Positions 1 to 9,770 of a stretch of 56,684 nt of DNA are shown one piece after another. Numbering within the stretch: the first letter of the stretch is position 1; each line of letters begins with the position of its first letter. The translations under genes were made by a program, and so were the position numbers. The notes under the pieces were generated by a model that saw only the letters and a list, made by a program, of their open reading frames with translations, ran no database searches and had not been told where the DNA came from. This DNA comes from a virus, in the IMG/VR virus record IMGVR_UViG_3300026518_000013, positions 1 through 56,684 of that record; one strand, written 5' to 3'.

Positions 1-78
1 AAAATTTTCATGCAATAATTGTGATAAATCATTTTCTAATACAGGAAAATATTTAAGTTCTAATTCAGCTTTTAACAT
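1..78 (-). CDS. 5' fragment of the 119-aa terminal gene, cut by the window edge
   Basis: The start codon lies at 78-76 on the minus strand and the frame runs off base 1. It is the same sequence as the start of the complete gene at 56266-56625, within the terminal repeat. In the circular map there is only one such gene. Confidence 0.8.
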   Translation of the reverse strand, partial: MLKAELELKYFPVLENDLSQLLHENF

Positions 79-135
79 CTTTTCAAAATTAAAAATTATA
101 AGTTTGGTTAACTTAATCCCCCCCCCTTCAAAAAA
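1..135. repeat. Left copy of the terminal redundancy
   Basis: Bases 1-135 reappear at 56548-56684. The only difference I see is the C run, 9 C here (118-126) and 11 C in the right copy. This is what a circular or terminally redundant genome gives when linearised. The segment carries the first 78 bases of the gene that starts at 56625 and the spacer before it. The sequence alone cannot separate an assembly overlap from a physical direct terminal repeat. Confidence 0.95.
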
Positions 136-408
136 CTAACTACTTAATTGCCCAATGATATCATTGATATCACTGATAATTGTTTGTTGTTCAGTTGTTG
201 TCAAAATCTGATTAAAATTCAAAGAAAATTGATTATTGGCATATTTACCAAAATTACCAATTTGAGTTGAATTTTTACTAACTGAACCATCAATTCTCTT
301 TACAGTTGTTCCTTCTTTTTGAACAGAAATTGAATACATAAAATCTCCGTCATTAGTGGTATATAACGTTGTACTCGTTACATTACCTTTTTTTAGAACT
401 AAACTCAT
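136..408 (-). CDS. Small hypothetical protein, 90 aa
   Basis: I do not recognise a family. The protein is hydrophilic, Ser/Thr/Asn-rich, with no membrane segment or cysteine. The start is well supported: AAAGGAG at 421-415 lies six bases before the ATG, and this site is inside the end of the upstream 49-aa gene. It stops with TAG immediately before the terminal repeat. Its place between the tail-appendage gene and the lysis-like genes suggests a late product, possibly a minor virion or lysis accessory protein, but that is inference. Confidence 0.7.
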   Translation of the reverse strand: MSLVLKKGNVTSTTLYTTNDGDFMYSISVQKEGTTVKRIDGSVSKNSTQIGNFGKYANNQFSLNFNQILTTTEQQTIISDINDIIGQLSS

Positions 409-411
409 AAC

Positions 412-561
412 TTACTCCTTTCTTTTTGTTTGGGGTGAACCACCACCCACAGATTTAACATCATTTTCAATCTTTTTTCCTGTTTTGAAAATTTTCTTCC
501 AATTTCCAAGGACAATGCCAATTACAAAACCGACAATCAATCCAATAATCAAACTTTCCAT
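412..561 (-). CDS. Single-pass membrane protein, 49 aa
   Basis: ATG at 561-559, TAA at 414-412. The N-terminus reads MESLIIGLIVGFVIGIVLG, a hydrophobic glycine-spaced helix of about 17 residues, followed by a lysine-rich cytoplasmic-type tail (WKKIFKTGKKIENDV) and a Gly/Ser/Lys end. It fills an otherwise empty 185-base gap, and its last codons contain the Shine-Dalgarno site of the next gene, so the two are probably translated together. Size, topology and location fit a small holin or antiholin-like protein, but there is no family evidence. It has no obvious ribosome-binding site of its own. Confidence 0.65.
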   Translation of the reverse strand: MESLIIGLIVGFVIGIVLGNWKKIFKTGKKIENDVKSVGGGSPQTKRKE

Positions 562-593
562 AATACTTTAATTTTTAGTTAAACAATTAATTA

Positions 594-1742
594 CTAACTA
601 TTTGGAAACGTATGGTCAAGTATAATATAACTTGTTCCACTTGTTCCCGCTCTCATACTTACTACTATTCTTCTATTTGTTGTTGAACCAATTCCACAGG
701 CACCTAAACCTTTGTTATCAATTGTTGTTGAAGCATCATTATCTAACGTTACTAAATCAGCCCAATCACCAAGCTGGGAATCATTTGTTCCATCAGAATT
801 AGTCCAATAAGTATCAACTTTCATTTGAAAATCTGTACTATCACCAGCAGAATTATTTTGAACATAAACATCACCAGAAACAAAATTATTACTATCAATA
901 CTAAGGTTACTAATACTTGCATTGAATATTGGAGGAACATAAGGAATATCAACACTTAAAAATTGATTTGTTGGAATATTCACCCAGGTACTACCATCTG
1001 CCGACATAGCTCCTTTCACAGTATATGTTTGACTTGTATATACATTCACAGAAATATTAATATAATCATATGTTTGGGTACTCAAATCCTTCTGTACATA
1101 TGTAACTATATTTCCTGCACTATCTTCAATCCAAATTTTACTATACTGAAAACTTGTTCCTGATAACGCTTTGAATGCCTTACTTGCAACAGCTTGTACT
1201 ACCGCTGTAGATGTAGAACTTCCATCAGGTTGCCCGTATACCTCTCCACTACTTTCATCTTTCAACACCAATCCACATGGTGATGAATGAGCGTACCAGC
1301 GAAACTCACCCATTTGATATGGAGCAGCACCATCAGGACAAAATTGTGCACAAAAATTAACAGTTGAAACCAATTCCAAATCCCCTTCTTTTCTAAGATT
1401 ACTTCCGATAGCATTTCCTATCAATGTCATATCTATATGGTCACCCCCCAATGAATGATATACAATTGCCGAAACAGTTGCTGTCCCAGAAATACTTCCA
1501 TTTGCATCATGTGCTGTCCAAGCCACCGGAAAACTACAAGTGCTATCAGAAGCTGGATTGTCAGGCAACAGTGAAAGCGTTCCATCTTTAGAGCAACCAA
1601 CATAGACATTTGTAGAATCCGGGTCTGGCAAACTAATAGAATCTATTGTATAACCGGAATCAACATAGAACATAGTTGCATCAATTACAAATGCCACACC
1701 ACCTGTTGAAATTATATCCCCTATTTTTCTTAATGTTGCCAT
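594..1742 (-). CDS. Putative tail appendage / receptor-binding protein, 382 aa
   Basis: I recognise no conserved domain. The protein is rich in Ser, Thr, Asp, Asn and Gly with beta-like periodicity, has cysteines spread through the N-terminal half and no signal peptide, as in virion surface proteins. It begins MATL, like the tail fibre gene just upstream, and starts two bases after that gene's stop, so they are probably cotranslated. Being the last large gene after tape measure, tail tip and fibre makes an adhesin or fibre-attached protein the best guess. Confidence 0.6.
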   Translation of the reverse strand: MATLRKIGDIISTGGVAFVIDATMFYVDSGYTIDSISLPDPDSTNVYVGCSKDGTLSLLPDNPASDSTCSFPVAWTAHDANGSISGTATVSAIVYHSLGGDHIDMTLIGNAIGSNLRKEGDLELVSTVNFCAQFCPDGAAPYQMGEFRWYAHSSPCGLVLKDESSGEVYGQPDGSSTSTAVVQAVASKAFKALSGTSFQYSKIWIEDSAGNIVTYVQKDLSTQTYDYINISVNVYTSQTYTVKGAMSADGSTWVNIPTNQFLSVDIPYVPPIFNASISNLSIDSNNFVSGDVYVQNNSAGDSTDFQMKVDTYWTNSDGTNDSQLGDWADLVTLDNDASTTIDNKGLGACGIGSTTNRRIVVSMRAGTSGTSYIILDHTFPNS

Positions 1743-1744
1743 GA

Positions 1745-4561
1745 TTAATTTTTATATTTTTTCAATTCATTTTCCAATTCACTTATCCTTTGTTCCAATT
1801 GTTTTATTTTCGCTTCATGTTCCTGTTCACCAGCTATCAGCAGCGGCACAAACGAAACATAATCAATGCTCAAATAATCATCATATAGCGGATGAACAAA
1901 CTCAGGTGCAATTGCCTGTACTTCCTGTGCTATCAAACCATAATTCAATCGGTTATCTTTTGCCGGGTTAAGTTCTTTTGCCAGACCATTCCAGTAATGC
2001 GTTACCGGTCTGAATTGGCCTATAAGTTGATTTGCATTTGTGATAGTTTGAACATTTTCTTTTAGGCGAATATCGGAGGCCGTCCATGCCGTTACTTCAC
2101 CTGTTGCTGTTACATTCCCTGCAAAGTACCCATTTCCATTAACAGCAAGTTTGTTTCCTGATGTTGGGTCGGAGGTGTAACCAAGAAAAGTGTTACCATC
2201 TATTATAGCCCCACCTTCCGTTCTTAATATCCCCGCAGAATTGCGATATAAGAATGTATCAGATGAAGCATTATTATTTGTAACAGAGGAAAATGAAAAC
2301 TTATAATCAGACGGAACCCTTATTTCTTTTACGGCATCCGATATATTTAATCCGATAACTCCTGATTCCCAAAATGAAAAATTTGTATCATTAGCACTAA
2401 AACCAGTGTCCGAATAAGAAGTAAAAGCAATCCCCGGCCCATCAGTAGCTATCACGCTACCATTCGGAAACCGAACTTGAGTAGGAAATGCACCCGCAAT
2501 ATCCAACAAGGCTGCCGGCGTCGTCCCAATCCCTACTTTAACCCCATCCGTATAAACAGGACTATTAACCAGACTTCCAGAAGATTTGTAAGGTAAGTAG
2601 CCTGTTGTTAAGTTTGTTGGGGTTATTGAACCAGTAGTGATTGAAGTAGCCCCCGTAATTGAGCCAGCGAGTGTTAAGTTTTTGGCTGACCAATCGACTG
2701 TTGTGAGATTAGATGTTCCAGAAGTATATATTTCTGTCCAGTCTGACCAACCCTGACAACAATCTCTTAAACTTCTTACATACAAAGGAGTTTTGTTTGT
2801 ATTACTCCAATTTGCAGCAATTTCAAATGCTTTTCCTGAATTATTAACAGATAATGTTATATCATATTTAGTTGGTCTTATAGAATCCGGATTATTATAA
2901 CCCGTATAAATTGCGATTCCTTTATAAATTTTTTGTGTTCTATCTCCACTACTTGTTGGGTCTGATGGTACATACAAAACATCGCTGCCTAAAATAGATA
3001 CTGGTTGGTCAGAAAGACTATTATAACTAACGCCCAAACCATTAACATAAGATTGTGTTACTTTTGCTGCAACCCTCGCATCAGTATAGTACAAATTTGT
3101 TGAACCTTCAGATACCTCATCAGTTGTATAACTTGGTTTTGTTGCAGCCTTAGCCCAAGCATATACATCCGATGCTGGTAATGTAGTAGGATAAGCTGGT
3201 AATCCATAACCACTTGTTGTTGTTGGATGTGCATCATATCCCCACACCTGACCCGTTGCTGTTCCAAAATCCTTGTTGAAAGCAGTGTTTTTCGTGAAAG
3301 CTGGTTCTTTCCCATTCAGTGCTGTTTGTAAGTCTGTCTGGTCTGATAATGTTCCCGTTATATTTCCCCAAATAGCAGCCGTTCCCCCTCCGGCAGTGGT
3401 TACCGACACAACACCATTCGCATCTACTGACAATCCAGAACCAATTTGCATGATACCTGTTGAAGTGGTTGTGGCAATTGGAAGTGCATCTAACAAGCTT
3501 GCCGGCAATCCAGAGCCATCATCAGCCCATGCCTGAATCTCACCGGTAGCGTATAAGTTACCAGTTACTTTTATGTTTCCATTAGCATCAACGGAAATAG
3601 GGCTATTAACAAGACTTCCATTCATGTAAGGTAAGTAGCCCGTTGATAGGTTTGTTGGGGTGATTGAACCTGTTGTAATTGAAGTTGCCCCCGTAATTGT
3701 TCCTGCAAGGGTTAGGTTTTGAGCTGCCCAATCAACAGAGGTGAGATTAGCGTTTCCAGAGTGATAGGCATAATACATTGCCCCGCCTGTCCCGTGTTCA
3801 AATTGTAAAAATAAATTAGGCGACCGACTCGCATCTACTGTCAATACCATCCCAGTACCAGATTGCTTTCTTAGATAATTATCAGAAAAAAATTGAATAC
3901 CCAAAGAATCAACTGAAAAAGTCAAATTACCTGTCATCGTATCCCCCGTAACATTCACAAACCTTGAATCTGCATCTGTTTTTGTGTAAGAATCTGTAAT
4001 ACCGTAACCAGACAATGTAGTATGATGCCAATCACCCCAGCCATAAGCAGTATTCCAATTATCTGAATTATCAGTTATTGACGTTCCCCATCCTGTACCT
4101 GTACTGACAGGAATGCCGGCAGCAGGAAAAACCATACCACCACCAGCCCCCGAGACAAGTGTTACAAGTCCATTTGCATCCACGGCAAAGTTAGATGCAC
4201 TGAATTGTGCAATACCGGTGCTGGTTGTACTTGCAATTGGCAACGCATCTAATAACGAGGCAGGTAAGCCAGTCCCATCATCACTCCATGCCTGAATTTC
4301 TTTTGTTGCGGCAAAATTACCGTCAAAAAGTAGAGTTCCAGCTGTTGGTATTGAGAAACCAAATTGGTCTAATATTTCCAATACATTTTTCTGTATAGTA
4401 TTAACATATAATCTATCTAACAAATTACCTTCAGGTATATTATCAGTTGTATAAGTTTGAGGATTCGTACTAACAACTTGATATACATTAGTAGGGTCAA
4501 AAGCCTTATAATAGTTTACATTACGAAATGATTTTTCTATTGTAACACCTAATGTAGCCAT
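1745..4561 (-). CDS. Tail fibre with C-terminal S74 intramolecular chaperone, 938 aa
   Basis: Long, repetitive, Gly/Ser/Thr-rich fibre. The last 110 residues are a Peptidase_S74 chaperone: SDIRLKENV at about 829-837, then YGLIAQEVQAIAPEFV, and a closing coiled coil (EHEAKIKQLEQRISELENEL). In this family the chaperone trimerises the fibre and cuts itself off at the Ser of the SDxRxK motif. Internal modules recur: IQAW.DDG.GLPASLLDALPIA twice, and ITGATSITTGSITPTNL at least twice. Base composition is visibly more GC-rich than in the replication genes, as expected for a frequently exchanged host-range gene. The ATG lies just past the stop of the tail-tip gene. Confidence 0.88.
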   Translation of the reverse strand: MATLGVTIEKSFRNVNYYKAFDPTNVYQVVSTNPQTYTTDNIPEGNLLDRLYVNTIQKNVLEILDQFGFSIPTAGTLLFDGNFAATKEIQAWSDDGTGLPASLLDALPIASTTSTGIAQFSASNFAVDANGLVTLVSGAGGGMVFPAAGIPVSTGTGWGTSITDNSDNWNTAYGWGDWHHTTLSGYGITDSYTKTDADSRFVNVTGDTMTGNLTFSVDSLGIQFFSDNYLRKQSGTGMVLTVDASRSPNLFLQFEHGTGGAMYYAYHSGNANLTSVDWAAQNLTLAGTITGATSITTGSITPTNLSTGYLPYMNGSLVNSPISVDANGNIKVTGNLYATGEIQAWADDGSGLPASLLDALPIATTTSTGIMQIGSGLSVDANGVVSVTTAGGGTAAIWGNITGTLSDQTDLQTALNGKEPAFTKNTAFNKDFGTATGQVWGYDAHPTTTSGYGLPAYPTTLPASDVYAWAKAATKPSYTTDEVSEGSTNLYYTDARVAAKVTQSYVNGLGVSYNSLSDQPVSILGSDVLYVPSDPTSSGDRTQKIYKGIAIYTGYNNPDSIRPTKYDITLSVNNSGKAFEIAANWSNTNKTPLYVRSLRDCCQGWSDWTEIYTSGTSNLTTVDWSAKNLTLAGSITGATSITTGSITPTNLTTGYLPYKSSGSLVNSPVYTDGVKVGIGTTPAALLDIAGAFPTQVRFPNGSVIATDGPGIAFTSYSDTGFSANDTNFSFWESGVIGLNISDAVKEIRVPSDYKFSFSSVTNNNASSDTFLYRNSAGILRTEGGAIIDGNTFLGYTSDPTSGNKLAVNGNGYFAGNVTATGEVTAWTASDIRLKENVQTITNANQLIGQFRPVTHYWNGLAKELNPAKDNRLNYGLIAQEVQAIAPEFVHPLYDDYLSIDYVSFVPLLIAGEQEHEAKIKQLEQRISELENELKKYKN

Positions 4562-4567
4562 AATTTA

Positions 4568-6583
4568 TTAACTCCCTGATTCAATCAAATATACTTGAGT
4601 ATCTGCATCATATTCTTCCAATATAATAGAATACTCATCCATCAAAGGATAGTGATTATATCCAGTTAATAAAAACTTTTTATCATCCTGTTTACTGTCA
4701 ATCCATTTATCAAAAATTTGAATTCTTTGTATTTCATTTTTTGGAATAATAACATCCGCTGTTATTTTTTGTCTTGGTTGATAATACAGTCTAAATTTTG
4801 CAAAAATAAACCATGTAACTATATCACGGACTATTGAACCACCATTAGTCCACTGTGTAGTTCTATCTTGTAAGTAAGAACCAGTTAAAATACCGTTTGA
4901 ATAATTAATATTTGAAACATCAACAACAGTTAAATCATATTTCTTAACATTATGTACCGAAGAATTAATAAGTGCATTAAAATGATTATCAATATTCTTA
5001 ACTGGTTGATTTGCCGTAATTAAGACATCACCATATAATTCAGAATAAAAAGTACCAAGTGCACCAGGAACTAACGGAACTTTGTTACTGTCATAAACTT
5101 CTGTAATACCTATTCCAAACACCAAATCTTGAATAGTACCAACAACACTTGAGCCTGCCTTACCTATACCTATGTTAATATTCAAAGTATAAGTACCATT
5201 TTTCAAATCAAAATCTTTACCTTCAACATGCACCGTATTATAAACAGGTGAACCAGCATCTACCTCCACCAATTCATATTCTCCACTACTTTCATTCTTG
5301 ATGAAATACATATAACTATTCCAATACTGGCGTAAAGACCAATGAAAATCAAAACTATGTTGTTTAAGAAAATCTGAAGTCCATTGACTATCATTTGTTC
5401 CAGTTAAAGGTGCGTATTTCCAAGTAATAGAAATAGTTGTATTCTCATCATTAACAAAAACTTTGAAAGCCGTCCAAAGCCCAATAGAATACCAATCTTT
5501 ATTCCCATTACAACCAACATCATTCTTCCAAATAGTATTAGTTATGTTATTGAAAGAAGGATAGTTAAGCCATGTAAATAATCCATCTTTTACCCATTCC
5601 CGAATATTAGGAATTGGTACACCACTACTTGCAACATCAGGAATATTATCAACATCAAATTTTGGGTCAATTAAATTAAGAAACAAATGATTAGCTGTAT
5701 CTACATCCACTTTTATATTTGAAACAGCTTTATTCATTCTCAATGTTTGACTTTGTCTTAGAAAAACAAAATCATGTAAATCTATTTGTTCCCGGTTTAT
5801 GGTAACAATATCAGCTTTTATTTGCCCATCATATATAACACCTGTTGTATATTCAACATAAGAAACAGTATCTTTCCAAAGGTCATCAAATTGTTCAATA
5901 TACCAGTAACCTTCCTTCCAGTATAAATAACAATTGAAACTTTTTAGAATTTCTTTCAAAATTTCATCATTATGTTTTCTTTTTACATTATCTTCCCAAA
6001 ATAATTCTGTATTAATTCCATTAACATCGAATAATGTATGCCCAGCTGTAACACTACCGTCTGATAACGAACAATTAACCCTAATATTATAAGAATCTAT
6101 TTCACTTAATATTGCATCAATCAAGTTAATAAAGCGAATATCTTGTTTTTGATTAATTAGTCCAATAGTCCAATTTTTAAGTTTTGAAAGTTGAGTAGAT
6201 GCTGTCAAATGTATTACACTATTTTTCAACATTTTTTGTGTAGTAGGAACCTGGTCAATATAACCAGTAAAGATATTACGTTCCATACCACTTGGACCTT
6301 CAATATCTAATCGTACCCTGTGAACAGCACCCACTTCAGTCATCAAAGGCAGCAAAGTATAAAAGTCAGAAAAATTATTAATTATTTGAAAAGATAAAGT
6401 CTTTCCAAGTATATATGAATCCCAACTATCCCAATGTTGAACTATTTGAAGAGCATTTCTTGATTTAGAAAGTTTAAGATTTGTAACACCCCCTGAATAA
6501 TATGCTTCATCAATGTATAGATGCCCATATAATCCTTGTCTTGAACCCCACTCAGCCTGATATTTCAAAGCAAATTCACTCAT
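4568..6583 (-). CDS. Tail tip / baseplate protein, 671 aa
   Basis: Follows the tape measure with a one-base gap and precedes the fibre, the position of distal-tail and tail-lysin/hub proteins. N-terminal residues are beta-rich. A middle block (about 205-245: HNDEILKEILKSFNCYLYWKEGYWYIEQFD) resembles the hub-type domain of siphovirus tail-tip proteins. I see no peptidase or lysozyme motif. A GGAG lies ten bases before the start. The role is inferred from order and general character. Confidence 0.65.
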   Translation of the reverse strand: MSEFALKYQAEWGSRQGLYGHLYIDEAYYSGGVTNLKLSKSRNALQIVQHWDSWDSYILGKTLSFQIINNFSDFYTLLPLMTEVGAVHRVRLDIEGPSGMERNIFTGYIDQVPTTQKMLKNSVIHLTASTQLSKLKNWTIGLINQKQDIRFINLIDAILSEIDSYNIRVNCSLSDGSVTAGHTLFDVNGINTELFWEDNVKRKHNDEILKEILKSFNCYLYWKEGYWYIEQFDDLWKDTVSYVEYTTGVIYDGQIKADIVTINREQIDLHDFVFLRQSQTLRMNKAVSNIKVDVDTANHLFLNLIDPKFDVDNIPDVASSGVPIPNIREWVKDGLFTWLNYPSFNNITNTIWKNDVGCNGNKDWYSIGLWTAFKVFVNDENTTISITWKYAPLTGTNDSQWTSDFLKQHSFDFHWSLRQYWNSYMYFIKNESSGEYELVEVDAGSPVYNTVHVEGKDFDLKNGTYTLNINIGIGKAGSSVVGTIQDLVFGIGITEVYDSNKVPLVPGALGTFYSELYGDVLITANQPVKNIDNHFNALINSSVHNVKKYDLTVVDVSNINYSNGILTGSYLQDRTTQWTNGGSIVRDIVTWFIFAKFRLYYQPRQKITADVIIPKNEIQRIQIFDKWIDSKQDDKKFLLTGYNHYPLMDEYSIILEEYDADTQVYLIESGS

Positions 6584-6584
6584 A

Positions 6585-9500
6585 CTAAAAATTCTCCATA
6601 AATAAATCTTCTTCTTTCAAAACTCCTACTAATTCTCTTCCTTGTATATGTAATACAACTTCTTTAGTTCCTGTATTTTTGTTAAGATTCAATAATTCCG
6701 GTAATTTTTTTAAAGGTATAACTACCTCCCTACTTTGTAACATTGCAGGAAATGAATCATTTGAAAAACCATCAGGAACGATCCCTCCATTTGCCATACG
6801 TGCTTTTGCCTTAGCCTTTGGAATTGACGATAAGGCGGCAATAACAGCGGCTACACCCATTACAATAGCGATTAAGTTCATAGGAAACGGTTGTCCTGCC
6901 CCTGACTTCACTGCCTTTGAAACAGCAGCACCAGAATCCGCAGCACTTTGTACATTTGCACTTGCAGCGTTTGCGATATTAGCCGCTGTATTACCCATTG
7001 TGGCCGCTGTATGTAAGGTTGTTTGTAATGCAGCGGCTTTATGCATCAATCCAAGTAATTTAATCATTCTAATAATTACCGGTAATTTATTCAACACATT
7101 AGCTATCCATTGTAACCAACTACCAGCCATACCACCTATTGATGCACCCAAACTATTAAAAGCAGAAGACATTTGATTAATCATTGCTGTTGTTTGATTA
7201 TATTGCTTCATGGTACCTTGTAACTGACTTAATTTTTCTGAATATTGCTTAATAAGTGTAATTTGTTGTGGCGTAAATATGCCTTTATAATTTTCTAATT
7301 GTTGTAAAGCATTACTATATATTTGAATTTGTGCATTAACAAAATTAAATGAATTACCAAATAACTTAACATTTCTTTTGGCAAGTTTAAGTTGTTCAGG
7401 GATGTTTGCAAATATTTTTCCTATATCTTGACTTTGTAATTGAGCTTGTAGTTGTTTTATTTGTTCTTTCAAATACTTATAAGAAGCAGCTGTTAACTGC
7501 CCTGTTTTTATCCCTTGTTCTAAAGCGTTATTGAATAACTGTAATTTCAACTGAGTTGAATCAAAACCTTTTCCAAGTAAAATTGATATAGCATTGATAT
7601 GAGCCAATTGAATAGATAAAACATTTAATGGACTTGTTGATTCTTCATATTGTTTAATTAGTTGTTTTTGTTTTGAGATTAATTCTTGCAAAATTCTATT
7701 ATTAGGTTCAATACCAGACTGTAATAAACTACCTATTGCATCTTTATACGCGTTAATTCTTTGTTTTGTTAAATTAACCTGATTTCCATAGGCTTTTTCA
7801 GTATTAGTTAAGATTTTAAGTTTTTGTTGTAATTGGTCATATATTTTACCTTGGGCAACATCTAATACTGCACCATGAATAGTTATTGTTTTTGGTGTTT
7901 TATGAAAATCTTTTAATCTTTCATCTACTTTCTTAAGAAAATCTTGTAATTCTTTTATTCTTTGATTATAAGTTTTTATTTCTATTTGTTTTTGTTTATT
8001 ACTTGTTTCTTGTTGTGTTTTAACTACTTGTTTTTGTATTTTGTCTGTTGTATAAACAATACGATTATACCTTTCAGAATCTAATTTTTTCTCATAATCA
8101 GCAACTTTTTGTAAAGCTTCTTTTCTAACAGCTAATTCTTTTATATGTAAATTAGTTTCTTTTTTAATTTGTGTAACAATTTTATTTTTTAGTGCAAGTA
8201 TCTGCTCTTTATTCATACTTGACAGGACATTAACATAAGATTTCAAACTATTAGTAGCCTCAGTTAGATTCTTAGCTCTTTCAAATTCATCATTCAAACT
8301 CTTTTGTGCTATACTTGCTTTTTTAGTATTATTCCAAAAAGTATAAATAACAGTAGCGGCAATACCAGCAACAGCAATCCAAGCAGTTAACGGGTCAGTT
8401 AATATGGCAAGTTTAAGTGCATCAAACATTTTTACTAACTTACTGCCAATCATTAATAAACCAGGTAATACGCTTGTAGTCAAAAACCCTAAAACAGTTA
8501 AGATAGGACCTAAAACTGCCGTAATTCCTACCGCAATTATAATGAAATGTTGTGTTGAAGCGGATAAACCAGTAAACCAATTAGCAATAGATTGTATTAA
8601 TTTTGAAAATTTAGTAATGATTGGAATCAAAGCCTTTGACGTAACTTGCCCAAGTTTTGTTAACGCTGTTTGCATTCCTGCAACTGCTACATTCCACTTA
8701 TGTTGTACTGTATTAGCAACAGCCGCAAAAGCCCTGTCTAAAGTACCTGTATTATCAGACATCCTCTTGAAAATACCAATTGTATTTTGAAGATTGGAAC
8801 CAACTAAACTTAAAACACCGGTAAGGGCACGTATATTAGGAAATACTTTAGACATTATTGTTGTTCCATATTTTTCACTTAGTTTTCTTAATTCAAGTAA
8901 TGCAGCAAGTAATCCTTTATCTTTAATAACCTCCCGAAAATGTTCGGCAGAGGTACCCATTTCTTTGAATCCATTTTGTACTTTTGCAAACGAAGTACCC
9001 ATAGATTCCAATACTTGTTCACTTTTAGTGGTAGGTTTCAAAAATGCAGCCAAAATTTGACGTAATTCCATAGCTGCAGTAGAAGCATGCGTACCGGTCC
9101 TGGTCATGGCAGCCATTGCAGCCCCTACCTGATTAAATTTCACACCCATAGCAGAAGCAATAGGTAGTACCATACCCATACTTGCCGCTAACTCTTGCGG
9201 TTCAGCCTTACCTTCCCTAACTGTAGCTACTAATGTACTTACAGCCTGTTTTGCCTTTAGATTTGCAGCACCATAAGCATTCATAGCAGAAGTAGCCAAA
9301 TCAGCAACTGTCTTTACATCACCTAAACCAGCTTGTGCGGCTTCAGCCGAGTATTTTAGAACATTCATAGCATGTTGACCACGTAAACCAGCAGACGTGA
9401 TAAAAAACATTGCTTTAGCCAATTTTGTTGGACCTTCACCAACAACTGGACCTAACTTGAGAATTTGTTTTTCCCAAACATCTACTTTATCTTTTGCAAC

Positions 9501-9770
9501 ACCAACTAAACCATTGATTTTTGCAAGTTCATACTCAAACTTTTTGAATGTTATGAAAGAACCAGCTCCTAAAGCAACAATAGGTAATGTAACATATCTA
9601 TTAAGATTAGAACCAATTGTTTTGAAACTTGCCCCTAACCTTTTTGAAGAAGCTTCAATACGCGTAAAAGTAGCATTAGCAGTAGCTTCAAACTCCTGCA
9701 TTTTCTTTTCTGCCTGATATAGTCCAACTGTATTAACACCTAACGTAGCAATTAATGAACCTATATTCAT
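6585..9770 (-). CDS. Tail tape measure protein, 1061 aa
   Basis: The largest gene, directly after the tail chaperones. The N-terminal 300 residues carry the TP901-type tape-measure signature, with alternating Ala-rich helices around VADLATSAMNAYGA and EPQELAASMGMVLPIASAMG. Two hydrophobic stretches follow (about 400-480 and 960-1000), and the middle is a long Gln/Lys-rich helical part. Family knowledge: it sets tail length and passes into the tail for DNA ejection. At about 1.5 Angstrom per residue this length predicts a tail of roughly 150 nm. The start overlaps the end of the T chaperone by four bases. Confidence 0.93.
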   Translation of the reverse strand: MNIGSLIATLGVNTVGLYQAEKKMQEFEATANATFTRIEASSKRLGASFKTIGSNLNRYVTLPIVALGAGSFITFKKFEYELAKINGLVGVAKDKVDVWEKQILKLGPVVGEGPTKLAKAMFFITSAGLRGQHAMNVLKYSAEAAQAGLGDVKTVADLATSAMNAYGAANLKAKQAVSTLVATVREGKAEPQELAASMGMVLPIASAMGVKFNQVGAAMAAMTRTGTHASTAAMELRQILAAFLKPTTKSEQVLESMGTSFAKVQNGFKEMGTSAEHFREVIKDKGLLAALLELRKLSEKYGTTIMSKVFPNIRALTGVLSLVGSNLQNTIGIFKRMSDNTGTLDRAFAAVANTVQHKWNVAVAGMQTALTKLGQVTSKALIPIITKFSKLIQSIANWFTGLSASTQHFIIIAVGITAVLGPILTVLGFLTTSVLPGLLMIGSKLVKMFDALKLAILTDPLTAWIAVAGIAATVIYTFWNNTKKASIAQKSLNDEFERAKNLTEATNSLKSYVNVLSSMNKEQILALKNKIVTQIKKETNLHIKELAVRKEALQKVADYEKKLDSERYNRIVYTTDKIQKQVVKTQQETSNKQKQIEIKTYNQRIKELQDFLKKVDERLKDFHKTPKTITIHGAVLDVAQGKIYDQLQQKLKILTNTEKAYGNQVNLTKQRINAYKDAIGSLLQSGIEPNNRILQELISKQKQLIKQYEESTSPLNVLSIQLAHINAISILLGKGFDSTQLKLQLFNNALEQGIKTGQLTAASYKYLKEQIKQLQAQLQSQDIGKIFANIPEQLKLAKRNVKLFGNSFNFVNAQIQIYSNALQQLENYKGIFTPQQITLIKQYSEKLSQLQGTMKQYNQTTAMINQMSSAFNSLGASIGGMAGSWLQWIANVLNKLPVIIRMIKLLGLMHKAAALQTTLHTAATMGNTAANIANAASANVQSAADSGAAVSKAVKSGAGQPFPMNLIAIVMGVAAVIAALSSIPKAKAKARMANGGIVPDGFSNDSFPAMLQSREVVIPLKKLPELLNLNKNTGTKEVVLHIQGRELVGVLKEEDLFMENF

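Noticed and set aside
118-126. Poly-C/poly-G tract as a G-quadruplex
   Set aside because: A single run cannot form an intramolecular quadruplex and there are no further G runs nearby.
6679-9717. Several long plus-strand open frames opposite the tape measure gene
   Set aside because: They are mirror frames of an Ala/Thr-rich gene; their translations have no domain character, and no other gene in the window is on the plus strand.
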